Assembly (NCBI GenBank): GCA_949066965.1
Contig: CARTDA010000002.1
Location: 147,369-211,368, forward strand
Source of the DNA: COE1 sp949066965
GTDB lineage: Bacteria; Bacillota; Clostridia; Lachnospirales; Lachnospiraceae
Length of the DNA stretch: 64,000 nucleotides
Reading direction: 5' to 3'
Under the pieces are notes generated by a model. That model was not told the DNA's origin, made no database searches, and was given only the letters and a program-made list of their open reading frames with translations. Shown in pieces: positions 37,467-45,466 of this stretch. Position numbers and translations under genes: made by a program. Position 1 is the stretch's first letter; every line of letters starts with the position of its first letter.

Positions 37467-38921
37467 TTATTTAAAGAGGTTCACCACAAGCTTCAGCCCA
37501 TACTTCACATACTGCACAAAAATGCCCGGATCCTTGACGCAGTCGCCCATTCTGCGGAAAATGTACTTCGGCCTCAGGTAAAAACCGAGCAGGATGTTCT
37601 TGCGAAGCTTCATGACCTCATCCAGCGTCAGGTGCATGGTGCCCTTTGTGCTGGAATGGAAAAAGTCACTTCCGAGCACGGACTTTTCCAGCAGCTTTTC
37701 CTGCTTACAGGTCTCATACATCGGTGTGCCATAAAAGGGAAGCGCTATCGTGACCTCGATAAAGTCCGGATCCGTCTCCATGACGAGCTTTTTCGTCATA
37801 AGGATGTCCTCCTTCGTCTCCCATGGGAAGCCGATGACAAAATAGCCCCAGAACTTGAGCCCGACCTCTTTGCACCATCTTGCCGCCTGTCGGTTCTCCT
37901 CCACTGTAGTGCCCTTGCGCATCGTTTTGAGCATCTCATCGCTGCCGGACTCAAAACCAAATGCCACCAGAAAACAGCCTGCCTTTTTCATCAGCTCCAG
38001 CGTCTCCTTGCTGAGCGGGCGCACGCGCGAGTTTGCCGTAAATTCAATCTTGCCGTAAATCCTGGAATGGATAATCAGTTCACACATCTCCTTGACCCAC
38101 GCCGGATTGATGGTGAACGTGTCCGCCTTGAAAAAGAAGTTGCGGATGTGGTGCTTTTCGTAGCACTCGATCATCTCATCCAGCACATTCTGCGGACTGC
38201 GGAAGCGCACACGCTTTCCCGATATCTCCGGTGTCAGGCAGAATACGCACTGGCTCGGGCATCCCCTTGCCGTCTGGATTGTCGCCATCGGCTCCTTTGT
38301 GTCGGGGCGGATGTAAAGGTCGTTCCGCATCAGCTCGCGCGCCGGAAACGGCTGTGCATCCAGGTCGTCATCCCACACATGGAACCGTGTGGGCACCATC
38401 CTGCCATTTTCATCTTTATATAAAATATTATTGATTTCTTCGGGCTTTCCTATTCCCTTGAAACAATAATCCGCTATCTTTCCGATACAGAAGTCAATCT
38501 CCCCGCCAATCAGGTAATCCACATTGGACAGGTCAAGCATGTCGAGCATTGCCTGCTCAGGCGCGTAGAAGAGCGCCCCTTTTAGTACGACAATTGGGTC
38601 GTAATTCGCCTTCAGCTCATTCACGACCTTGATATCGTCAAAAATGGTCGTGTTCGTGATGCTCATCATAATCATGTCCGGACGGAATGCATCCATATCC
38701 CTTAACAGCGCGCCAAAGGTGTCGCCCTGTGTCTGGTAATCCTGAAGCTTTACCTCGTAACCGCTTTTCAAAAGGATTGCAGCGGCGTAGCCCAGATCGT
38801 TACACGCACGCATCGCCTGCGCGGAGCCGTCGTCAATATTCTGCTGGCAGCGGTCCTCCCCCCTCTGAAAAAGCGCCCCGGGCGGATAAAACAGCAATAC
38901 TCTTTTCTTACTCATTTGCAT
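37467..38921 (-). CDS. B12-type radical SAM protein
   Basis: About 484 residues from ATG 38921 (MQMSKKRVLLF), with AAAGGA 5-6 bases before it; the frame is open further, into repeat copy B. The cobalamin-binding-type Rossmann domain covers residues 1-180, without the DxHxxG motif. Then come TARGCPSQCVFC (CxxxCxxC iron-sulfur motif), VRFRSPQNVLDEM, AFGFESGSDEML and GYFVIGFPWET, all typical of the B12-binding radical SAM family. It could methylate or rearrange a sugar or lipid of the glycan pathway; the actual reaction is unknown. Confidence 0.85.
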   Translation of the reverse strand: MQMSKKRVLLFYPPGALFQRGEDRCQQNIDDGSAQAMRACNDLGYAAAILLKSGYEVKLQDYQTQGDTFGALLRDMDAFRPDMIMMSITNTTIFDDIKVVNELKANYDPIVVLKGALFYAPEQAMLDMLDLSNVDYLIGGEIDFCIGKIADYCFKGIGKPEEINNILYKDENGRMVPTRFHVWDDDLDAQPFPARELMRNDLYIRPDTKEPMATIQTARGCPSQCVFCLTPEISGKRVRFRSPQNVLDEMIECYEKHHIRNFFFKADTFTINPAWVKEMCELIIHSRIYGKIEFTANSRVRPLSKETLELMKKAGCFLVAFGFESGSDEMLKTMRKGTTVEENRQAARWCKEVGLKFWGYFVIGFPWETKEDILMTKKLVMETDPDFIEVTIALPFYGTPMYETCKQEKLLEKSVLGSDFFHSSTKGTMHLTLDEVMKLRKNILLGFYLRPKYIFRRMGDCVKDPGIFVQYVKYGLKLVVNLFK

Positions 38922-38945
38922 TTGTTTCCTTTCCAATTTTAATCC

Positions 38946-39045
38946 ATACTCACGCCAGCCGCAGCCGCAAAACGGCATATATCCTTATGCGGTTGTGCGC
39001 ATCATATTATACTGAGCGGTCAGCCTTTTCGACCGCCAGTATATA
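38946..39045 (-). repeat. Dispersed two-hairpin repeat, copy B
   Basis: It matches copy A over about 100 bases. Hairpin 1 is 39009-39042 and hairpin 2 is 38956-38995 (CAGCCGCA / TGCGGTTG outer arms, GCCG/CGGC inner). The upstream membrane-protein gene ends inside hairpin 1, in a different reading frame from copy A, and its stop (39020) is supplied by the repeat. The radical SAM gene starts 25 bases past the other edge. Confidence 0.8.
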
Positions 39046-40786
39046 ATAATTCATACAGGTAAACGCTGTATGGCATTTCGTCATCCGCATATCTGTTTAC
39101 CAGATGCAGCTGCATCGCATCCGCATTCGTAATCTCTACCCTTGAAAATATATAGTCACATCCCAGCTGCCGCAGCGCCGGCTCGTCAATCAGGATGTCC
39201 TGCGGCACGGCAGCTGCATTCGCGCCGAAATCGTATAGGTTCTCACCGGATGCCGGAAACAGATATGCCCTGCATCCCCAGTCATCATAGTACGCCTGCC
39301 AGTTTTTGTTTTCGTCGAGCGCCGGCGCAATTGCAGCGCGGAACTGTTCCTTATAATCCTGGCTGTAGTAGCCGCAATAGCCGTCAATCGTGGTGATGCC
39401 ATTGTAGGAAAGCATCGCCGGGTGGAAACCGTATGCACATGCCCCCTTATCAGGCGTATAGCCAATGTCCGCCTTAATTTCCTCTATGAGTGAACCGCCA
39501 TAGAACTCGCCATAGCTTAACTGGTTCACATCCGCATGCTTCAACAGCTTGTACAGATTGCAATAACATGTATTATAAAAGTCGCTGTACTCGCACTGCG
39601 TACCGCCGACAACCAGAATCGCCACAATGCCCGCAGCGCAGGAAAGTACAGGAGACAGCATATGCTTTTTATCATACAGCTCTTTTATCACAAGAAAGAA
39701 CGCGAGATACCACGCAAAGGTATTAAAAAAGATTGTCCTGCCATACTGAAACCCTTTTAACGGCGGCAGAACCGTCTCCACCAGACTCCTGAGCGGCTCC
39801 CAGAAATAGAGTGCATAGACCGCACAGTTGAACACAATAAACGCAATGGTGACAAAAAATGCATCCGCATAAAATTTTCCTGTTTTCCTGCCTGTGAGAT
39901 ACTGCACCGTATTCCATATAAAGTAGAGCCCGCAGACCGGCAGCACAAAATAGGTATGAACGGATTTCGCGTGGGAAAACCCATGTAGGAATACATCAAG
40001 GAAACATTTCCACAAATCGGCTGCCCCATAGCTTGCGACCACCATGGTACTCCGGATGGTCTCCTCATCGGACAGCAGCATAATGCCGAACAGCCTGTAC
40101 TCAAAACACACATAGCCTGCCATGAGGCAAAGCAGTGCCCCTGCAAGCGAAAAGGACGGCTTCCGATCCTTTATCCATAAAATAACTATCGCAATCAACA
40201 GATATCCCAGAATAAATGCGCCGAAAAAGGTAAAATACGACAAAAACGGATATAGAAACACCATAAGGAACAGCTGCCATTCTGGCTTCTCGTAAATGCG
40301 AATCAGCAGATATAAAATAAGCGGCATTGACGAAAAGCATATGGCATACATGGGATAGACCGGCAGGAGCGCAAATGCCACAGCCACCAGCACCACAATT
40401 TTTTCATACTTTCCATAAAATTCCCGCAGCACATGCCTTGCCAGCAGCAGCGACGAGAAAAAGGCAATCACAAGCTTTAGCAGATATCCGGCAATATACG
40501 CATAAATATCCGGCAGAATCAGATATAAAAGATTATAGAGGGAAAACTCCGACGGAAAATAGTTCCTGTCAATGCTTCCCAGCACCGGCATTGCCTGATT
40601 GTGGACAAAAAACGCGCTGTTATCGCGCAGCATTTTCAGCTGTGTGATAAACAAATCCAGGTTATCACAGATTCCCACATATATCTTTTCCCGCAGCAGC
40701 AGCAATATCACCGCCTCAAATACAAAAATCCCCCCTGCCAGCATAAAATGCCAGTTTCTCTTACACGCATTCCCCAACGTCTTCAT
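39020..40786 (-). CDS. Polytopic membrane protein, YfhO/DUF6044-like
   Basis: 588 residues with ten to twelve helices and a soluble C-terminal region of about 190 residues. Early loop motifs ICDNLDLFITQLKML and NYFPSEFSLYNLLYLI resemble DUF6044 and the YfhO GT-C superfamily, in which an Asp in the first loop is catalytic. YfhO-like proteins modify cell-wall polymers with polyprenyl-phosphate sugars. The last residues (LLYTGGRKG) come from repeat copy B, so the end may be altered. The start is ATG 40786. Confidence 0.62.
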   Translation of the reverse strand: MKTLGNACKRNWHFMLAGGIFVFEAVILLLLREKIYVGICDNLDLFITQLKMLRDNSAFFVHNQAMPVLGSIDRNYFPSEFSLYNLLYLILPDIYAYIAGYLLKLVIAFFSSLLLARHVLREFYGKYEKIVVLVAVAFALLPVYPMYAICFSSMPLILYLLIRIYEKPEWQLFLMVFLYPFLSYFTFFGAFILGYLLIAIVILWIKDRKPSFSLAGALLCLMAGYVCFEYRLFGIMLLSDEETIRSTMVVASYGAADLWKCFLDVFLHGFSHAKSVHTYFVLPVCGLYFIWNTVQYLTGRKTGKFYADAFFVTIAFIVFNCAVYALYFWEPLRSLVETVLPPLKGFQYGRTIFFNTFAWYLAFFLVIKELYDKKHMLSPVLSCAAGIVAILVVGGTQCEYSDFYNTCYCNLYKLLKHADVNQLSYGEFYGGSLIEEIKADIGYTPDKGACAYGFHPAMLSYNGITTIDGYCGYYSQDYKEQFRAAIAPALDENKNWQAYYDDWGCRAYLFPASGENLYDFGANAAAVPQDILIDEPALRQLGCDYIFSRVEITNADAMQLHLVNRYADDEMPYSVYLYELLYTGGRKG

Positions 40787-40852
40787 CGAACCGTCTCCAC
40801 CTTTCGTATCCCTCTATGATAGCACACTATTTTCCATTGGTAAAGAACGGCA

Positions 40853-41992
40853 TCAATACATGGCAGAAATAATAAGGTTTTGATAGAGCTGCCGTAACGG
40901 CATGGACGGGTCTGCCTCGAATCCCGGCTTGCCTGGTATCACCTGGCCATTTGGCAGCACAAAGCTTCCATTCTGAACCAGTGCAGGCAGCGCCGCAGTC
41001 TCAAATACCATATCATTAATTTCTGTGTACAGGGGCACATATACCGAAAAGTCCTGCATGATAAAGCGGTATATCTTTCTGGCAAGCAGATTGTAGCCGG
41101 CATCATTCAGGTGACAGCCGTCACAGATAAAATTACCATACGCCTCAAGCGCCTCCCTGTTGTCCGCCAGATTCAGCTCATAATCCGCGTACAGGTCAAG
41201 CACGGGTATGCCGTAGTACTCGCATCTGTCAAGCATCGCATTCCGGTACTGCTTAAATGTACCCGTTCCGAAATCGCTGTATGTGCTTCTTTTGTAAGAA
41301 TGCGTCGCATCCGCATCCTTGCTCTGCTGGTATGGCACAATGAGGACAATGTCAGCATTGGGGTATGCGTTTTTCAGATAGGGAAGCATTGTGTTGAGCG
41401 CACCGTAAAACGTATTGGGTTTCGTGTCTGTCCGTTTCCCGATTGGGCAGTCGCCAAACCAGAAATCATTTGTTCCGCCAAATACAATCACCAAATCCGC
41501 TGCTTTATCCATGGCATACATCCTGTCGACAAACGAGCCCGGATTCGTCCACCCTTCCGGTATATCCGTAATTCTGGAACCGGAAACGCCATAATTGTTC
41601 ACCACCGCGCCCGTAAGCTTCGACAATACGACCGGATATGCCTTGTCAGGCGTTCTCGCCCCCACACCTTCCGTGAGCGAATCCCCGAGGATATTGATCA
41701 CATGATATTTCTCAAGCGGAATCCCCAGCGCGGCAAGCTCTGCCTGCGCATTCAGAATCAGCGCCGTCTCGTTGTCCACATCGTCCACAGGCACCGGAAC
41801 CACTGGTGCTTCTGTTATCTGGGACTGTATTTCTGGTGTCTCCGGTGCTGCCGGAACCTGTGCCGCTGGTGTCTCCGGTGCCGGAGTTTCCAATACCTGT
41901 GGCTGCTCTGCTGCCATAACACAGCCGGATGGCTGACGCAGGACTGCCAGGATGCCTGCCGCCACAGCCACTCTCAAAAATGTTCTCTTCAT
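40853..41992 (-). CDS. Secreted SGNH/GDSL hydrolase (esterase)
   Basis: 379 residues. A signal peptide (about residues 1-28, ending VMAAE) is followed by a Pro/Ala/Glu-rich linker to about residue 75. SGNH blocks are complete: GDSLTEG (Ser), NYGVSGSRI (Gly), FGGTNDFW (Asn) and DGCHLNDAGY (Asp and His). It probably removes acetyl or other acyl groups from extracellular glycan, counterbalancing the MBOAT and acyltransferase-3 proteins nearby. It is transcribed away from the acyltransferase gene at 42146. Confidence 0.88.
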   Translation of the reverse strand: MKRTFLRVAVAAGILAVLRQPSGCVMAAEQPQVLETPAPETPAAQVPAAPETPEIQSQITEAPVVPVPVDDVDNETALILNAQAELAALGIPLEKYHVINILGDSLTEGVGARTPDKAYPVVLSKLTGAVVNNYGVSGSRITDIPEGWTNPGSFVDRMYAMDKAADLVIVFGGTNDFWFGDCPIGKRTDTKPNTFYGALNTMLPYLKNAYPNADIVLIVPYQQSKDADATHSYKRSTYSDFGTGTFKQYRNAMLDRCEYYGIPVLDLYADYELNLADNREALEAYGNFICDGCHLNDAGYNLLARKIYRFIMQDFSVYVPLYTEINDMVFETAALPALVQNGSFVLPNGQVIPGKPGFEADPSMPLRQLYQNLIISAMY

Positions 41993-42145
41993 ATCCCATC
42001 CCTCTTTCTCATTCGCAAAAAACTTATTACCAATATATTACTATTTTTTTTTGGATATGTACAGACTCATAACGCACGAAATCAGGTTTACAAAACAGGA
42101 AAAAGGTGGCAAAATGTTACTATATGGAAAGGACGGAATCAGGAT
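41993..42145. promoter_or_regulatory. Divergent intergenic promoter region
   Basis: 153 bases between two genes that point away from each other, so it must carry promoters for both strands. On the minus strand, TGTACA and TAATAT with 17 bases between are a fair candidate for the SGNH hydrolase gene. On the plus strand no pair stands out. The region is AT-rich with an A/T tract. This marks the right-hand boundary of the continuous minus-strand glycan series. Confidence 0.4.
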
Positions 42146-43321
42146 ATGAAAAAACAGCTCAAGTCGCTTAACGTTTTAAAGGGTATCGGCATTCTCATGA
42201 TTATTATGGTGCACAACCGCCATTTTATCATGAAGGATATGTCAGGGCTCCGACAGCTGATAAACTACGGTCAGATGGGATGCCAGCTCTTTTTTATGGT
42301 CTCCGGAATGGCGCTCTGCTATTCATGGTTCCATCTCGTCTCCAGGTATGCCGCCCCGCAGGAAGCCCGCCTTACCGTCCGGCAGCGCCTGAAATGCAGC
42401 GGCCAGTTTATCCTGCGCCGTTACCTTCGCCTCGCGCCGGGATTTCTCATCATTTTATGTGTCAACCTCCTGCTCAATGTCCTCTTTATGGACGTCCTCG
42501 ACCACTCTCCCGGATTTATCGTCAGCAGGAAGCCTGCTGCCATCCTCACAAATGTCCTGTTCCTGCATGGTTTTTTTCCGGACTACATCAATAACGTCTT
42601 TCCCGGCGGATGGTATATCGGAACGACGTTTATTTTGTACGCACTGTTTCCGCTACTCATCCTGTTATTTGAAAAAATATATTCACTGAAGCGGCCGCTT
42701 ATCATGATAATACCTGTTATTTTTCTTATCCTGAACTGTGTGCTGCTGCGCAGCATTGCGGGCGCCACAAGCAACGAGCTTTACCCTTACAACAATTCCT
42801 TTTTATATTATTTTTTTACCAACCAGCTGCCCTGCTTTTGCCTCGGCATCCTGCTGTACTTCCAGGAAAAAACAGGCTTTTCGTCAAAATGCCCGCTGCC
42901 TGTGTCCATCGCTTTGTTCGCGGTTACATGCTTTGCGTCTGTCCGGCTCTACCTGATGCCTGAGCAGAATTTCATCTACTCTGTCATTCCATCGCTTGTC
43001 GGTCTGTCGTTCTACTGGCTTGCCGTAAGCTTTATCCATATCGAGCTGTGCGCGGCAAATCTGCCAAAGAAGCATTTTCTCACAGACCTTATCGCATCCT
43101 GCGGCAGCCACTCCTATGGCATGTACCTTGTTCACGCGTTCGTCAGCTGGTACGGACTCAAGGACCTCTCCTATTTCCTGACGCTGGGTGGAAATACATA
43201 CAATGACCTGCTGCTTTACTGTGTGCTGTATCTCCCCACGGTCTTTGTCATCTACGTCCTCGGGCTGTACATGACGAAGCTGCTTGACATGATTGACAGA
43301 AAATTAAGACCTTCCTCTTAA
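42146..43321 (+). CDS. Acyltransferase family 3 membrane protein
   Basis: 391 residues from ATG 42146 (MKKQLKSLNVLKGIGIL); the frame is open upstream through the divergent gene, but that part is a shadow. IMVHNRHF near residue 25 has the catalytic-type His, and about ten helices follow with FFMVSGMALCYSW, GGWYIGTTFILYALFPLL and SYGMYLVHAFVSWYG, all typical of AT3 proteins such as OafA. It would O-acetylate or succinylate glycan. It is the only complete plus-strand gene in the glycan part. Confidence 0.88.
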   Translation: MKKQLKSLNVLKGIGILMIIMVHNRHFIMKDMSGLRQLINYGQMGCQLFFMVSGMALCYSWFHLVSRYAAPQEARLTVRQRLKCSGQFILRRYLRLAPGFLIILCVNLLLNVLFMDVLDHSPGFIVSRKPAAILTNVLFLHGFFPDYINNVFPGGWYIGTTFILYALFPLLILLFEKIYSLKRPLIMIIPVIFLILNCVLLRSIAGATSNELYPYNNSFLYYFFTNQLPCFCLGILLYFQEKTGFSSKCPLPVSIALFAVTCFASVRLYLMPEQNFIYSVIPSLVGLSFYWLAVSFIHIELCAANLPKKHFLTDLIASCGSHSYGMYLVHAFVSWYGLKDLSYFLTLGGNTYNDLLLYCVLYLPTVFVIYVLGLYMTKLLDMIDRKLRPSS

Positions 43322-43323
43322 AA

Positions 43324-43339
43324 AGGGAATGAAATCCCT
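43324..43339 (-). terminator. Weak hairpin with T-run between convergent genes
   Basis: On the minus strand AGGGA, a 6-base loop and TCCCT are followed by a short T-run that overlaps the acyltransferase stop region. The stem is only 5 bp, so it is a weak candidate terminator for the small gene at 43473. Confidence 0.3.
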
Positions 43340-43472
43340 CATTCTCGCAATGTAGTGATTAAAGCAAGACAGATTAACGCAAGAAACCAATATGTACATT
43401 AAAAAATGCATCTATTCCGTCGGCAAGACAAAGACCATCCGCCATTTGTTGTTTATTTTGAAGCTGTCAAAT

Positions 43473-43685
43473 TTAAAACTTACACGCATCCAGATCATAT
43501 CCATCTGCAATGAGGGACTCTCCCTTTAAAATACCCAGCTTTCGCCCCTTCTTCTGTGTTCCAGTCTCCATTAACTGATTTTCCGCTGGTTTCACGAAAC
43601 GTTGTATCATATCAAGTATAAATTCAAGACTCTCATCAGACAAGCCTTCTAAGGACTGAACCACCTGATTCTGCAATGCTGACAA
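43473..43685 (-). CDS. Small protein, type II antitoxin-like
   Basis: 70 residues with a TTG start at 43685 and a perfect AAGGAGG 8 bases upstream. SLEGLSDESLEFILDMIQRFV followed by RKLGILKGESLIADGYDLDAC resembles small antitoxins in which a helical half precedes a toxin-neutralising tail. The 150 bases downstream contain no intact toxin gene, only a 20-odd-codon remnant frame, so it may be an orphan. The family is not certain. Confidence 0.5.
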   Translation of the reverse strand: MSALQNQVVQSLEGLSDESLEFILDMIQRFVKPAENQLMETGTQKKGRKLGILKGESLIADGYDLDACKF

Positions 43686-43778
43686 TCAAAACACCTCCTT
43701 ACAAGCACGATACAAGTAAAATATAGTTATAATCTACCACATATCATACAACTTATAAAGTTTCTCACTGATTCCGCA

Positions 43779-44498
43779 CTATTCATAAGAAGATTGGAAA
43801 AGCTCTTTCAATAACAATCGCTCTTTTTTCTTTTTGCTGACAATGATATAATCCACGTCATTTCCTCTGGCAGCAAGCCCGTCCTTCTCATAGCGGTCGC
43901 CAATCATCAGCGCTTCTGAATTTGATAACCCATGTTCTTTTAAAATCACGCGGATGCCTTTTGGGTCGGGTTTCATGCAGCCTATCTGCCTGTCTGCTGA
44001 TGTATAACAGGCGTCTGCTTTTATCCGGAGCGCCTTCAGCTTGTCCTGGACAGGGTAATCCGAATAAATGATTACTGCTATTTTATGTTCCCGCAATTCT
44101 TTTATCATATCCGCGAGCATTGTATCGCGATATCCTGCAAGGAGCTTTAGCGGCGCTTCCAGCATGAAGAACGTTATCGTCCTTTGAACCCTTTCCGGCG
44201 ACACCTTCATCTTGTCAGCCACATAAGCATACTGCCGCGTGTCAAGCTCCTGTGTACCGCCTGTTTCTGGCGCGGTATCATACTGTTCCCAGCGCTCCCG
44301 CACTTTTCTGTATTTCTTTATAATAAGCATATCATTTATGGCGGAAGGATGCTTTATGAGATGCCCCAGCAGCCAGCATGCCATGCGAAGCCGGAAAGGA
44401 TTCTGGTAATACAGTGTCCCATCCAGGTCAAAAATGACTGCCTTATACTGGGTTATCTTCTCTTTCCGCATACAAACCTGATTCATGGACTTCACCAT
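43779..44498 (-). CDS. HAD-family phosphatase
   Basis: About 239 residues; the start is ATG 44498, GTG 44495 or ATG 44486, and a GGAGGG lies directly before them. AVIFDLDGTLYYQNPF is motif I (DxDGT), IIYSDYP is motif II, KPDPKGIRVIL holds the lysine, and ALMIGDRYEKDGLAARG is motif III/IV. It follows the UbiA gene. In mycobacteria a UbiA prenyltransferase makes decaprenyl-phosphoryl-5-phosphoribose and a phosphatase removes the 5-phosphate; this pair could do the same. The phosphatase substrate is inferred from context only. Confidence 0.8.
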   Translation of the reverse strand: MVKSMNQVCMRKEKITQYKAVIFDLDGTLYYQNPFRLRMACWLLGHLIKHPSAINDMLIIKKYRKVRERWEQYDTAPETGGTQELDTRQYAYVADKMKVSPERVQRTITFFMLEAPLKLLAGYRDTMLADMIKELREHKIAVIIYSDYPVQDKLKALRIKADACYTSADRQIGCMKPDPKGIRVILKEHGLSNSEALMIGDRYEKDGLAARGNDVDYIIVSKKKKERLLLKELFQSSYE

Positions 44499-44506
44499 CC
44501 CTCCGC

Positions 44507-45466
44507 TTATTTTTTGGTCGGAATAAAGAATGCCGTCTCCCACATTTCCATAACCGGGATATCCACGACGGTGAGCACTGCAAAGAGCACGACGAGGATT
44601 CCCACCAGTATCATCAGCTTTTTCTCCCTGAAAAGCTTCTCCGGCTTCTGCGCCGCCGAGTCCGGCTTGTACGCTATGTACAGGTAATAACAAAACAGGA
44701 AAAACAGGACAGGGATTGCCACGATATACTCAATCCTGTATTTTAACAGGAAGATTCCTATCAAAAAGGTCGCGCACAGCGCGTAAAAGAATGAGGAGCA
44801 CAGCAGCGTCGCCTCTGTGTACCTGGCAAACGACTTTCGGTAGGAGCCTGCAAGCTTCGGGTCACCTATCATGCGGTACTCTGCATAGCGCTTGACCGCC
44901 ATCAGGAAGGCGCCTGCCATCCAGTAGCCGACAAGGACGCTCGATGGCGGATATACATTCTCGCACACGATAAACCATCCGAGCAGAAGGCGTATCATAT
45001 TGTTGACAGACTCCGACAGCACGTCCAGGTACACAATGTCCTTTGTCCGTATCGGCTTCACATTGTACAGGATGCCCATGACAAGGAGTACCACTTCCGT
45101 CAGCAGAAACGGAATGTTGACCAGAAGCGACAGCGCAATGCCTGCCGCGATACATACCGCATACTCCGCCATCACGAGCGAAAACTTCATGTTCTGGCTG
45201 ACTACAGGACGGTACTTCTTGGTCGGATGGTACTTGTCGAACTCCGCGTCCAGCCATTCGTTAATGACATAATTTGCCGACGCGATAAAGCATGTCGCCA
45301 GAAAGCCCGCCGCAAATTTCAGCAGAAATATCCCGATTTCGTCCGGTATTTCAATCAGAATCAGCGCCAGGACAAGCCCTGGCATAATAAACACATTCTT
45401 GACCCAGTGGTCGGGTCTCGCTATTTTGATATATGCACTTAGCGGTGCTGTATTTTGCGTATTCAT
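44507..45466 (-). CDS. UbiA-superfamily prenyltransferase, decaprenyl-phosphate phosphoribosyltransferase-like
   Basis: About 319 residues from ATG 45466, which overlaps the AsnB stop (ATGA) and has GGGAGG 5 bases before it. Eight to nine helices. The two Asp-rich loops are NYVINEWLDAEFDKYHPTKKYRP (first, NxxxDxxxD type) and LYNVKPIRTKDIVYLDVLSESVNNMIRLLLGW (second). The KYRPV and KPIRxKD details are those of DPPR synthase-like UbiA proteins, which join PRPP to polyprenyl phosphate. No DprE1/DprE2 epimerase is seen in the window, so the product may stay in the ribo form. Confidence 0.82.
   Translation of the reverse strand: MNTQNTAPLSAYIKIARPDHWVKNVFIMPGLVLALILIEIPDEIGIFLLKFAAGFLATCFIASANYVINEWLDAEFDKYHPTKKYRPVVSQNMKFSLVMAEYAVCIAAGIALSLLVNIPFLLTEVVLLVMGILYNVKPIRTKDIVYLDVLSESVNNMIRLLLGWFIVCENVYPPSSVLVGYWMAGAFLMAVKRYAEYRMIGDPKLAGSYRKSFARYTEATLLCSSFFYALCATFLIGIFLLKYRIEYIVAIPVLFFLFCYYLYIAYKPDSAAQKPEKLFREKKLMILVGILVVLFAVLTVVDIPVMEMWETAFFIPTKK

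Noticed and set aside
37176..38423. 415-codon plus-strand frame
   Set aside because: Opposite the GT39-like and radical SAM genes; no start signal and no domain.
41111..42145. Long plus-strand frame upstream of the acyltransferase-3 gene (would give a 736-residue protein)
   Set aside because: Its first 345 codons are the shadow of the secreted SGNH hydrolase gene on the other strand and the intergenic region; the AT3 family start fits ATG 42146.
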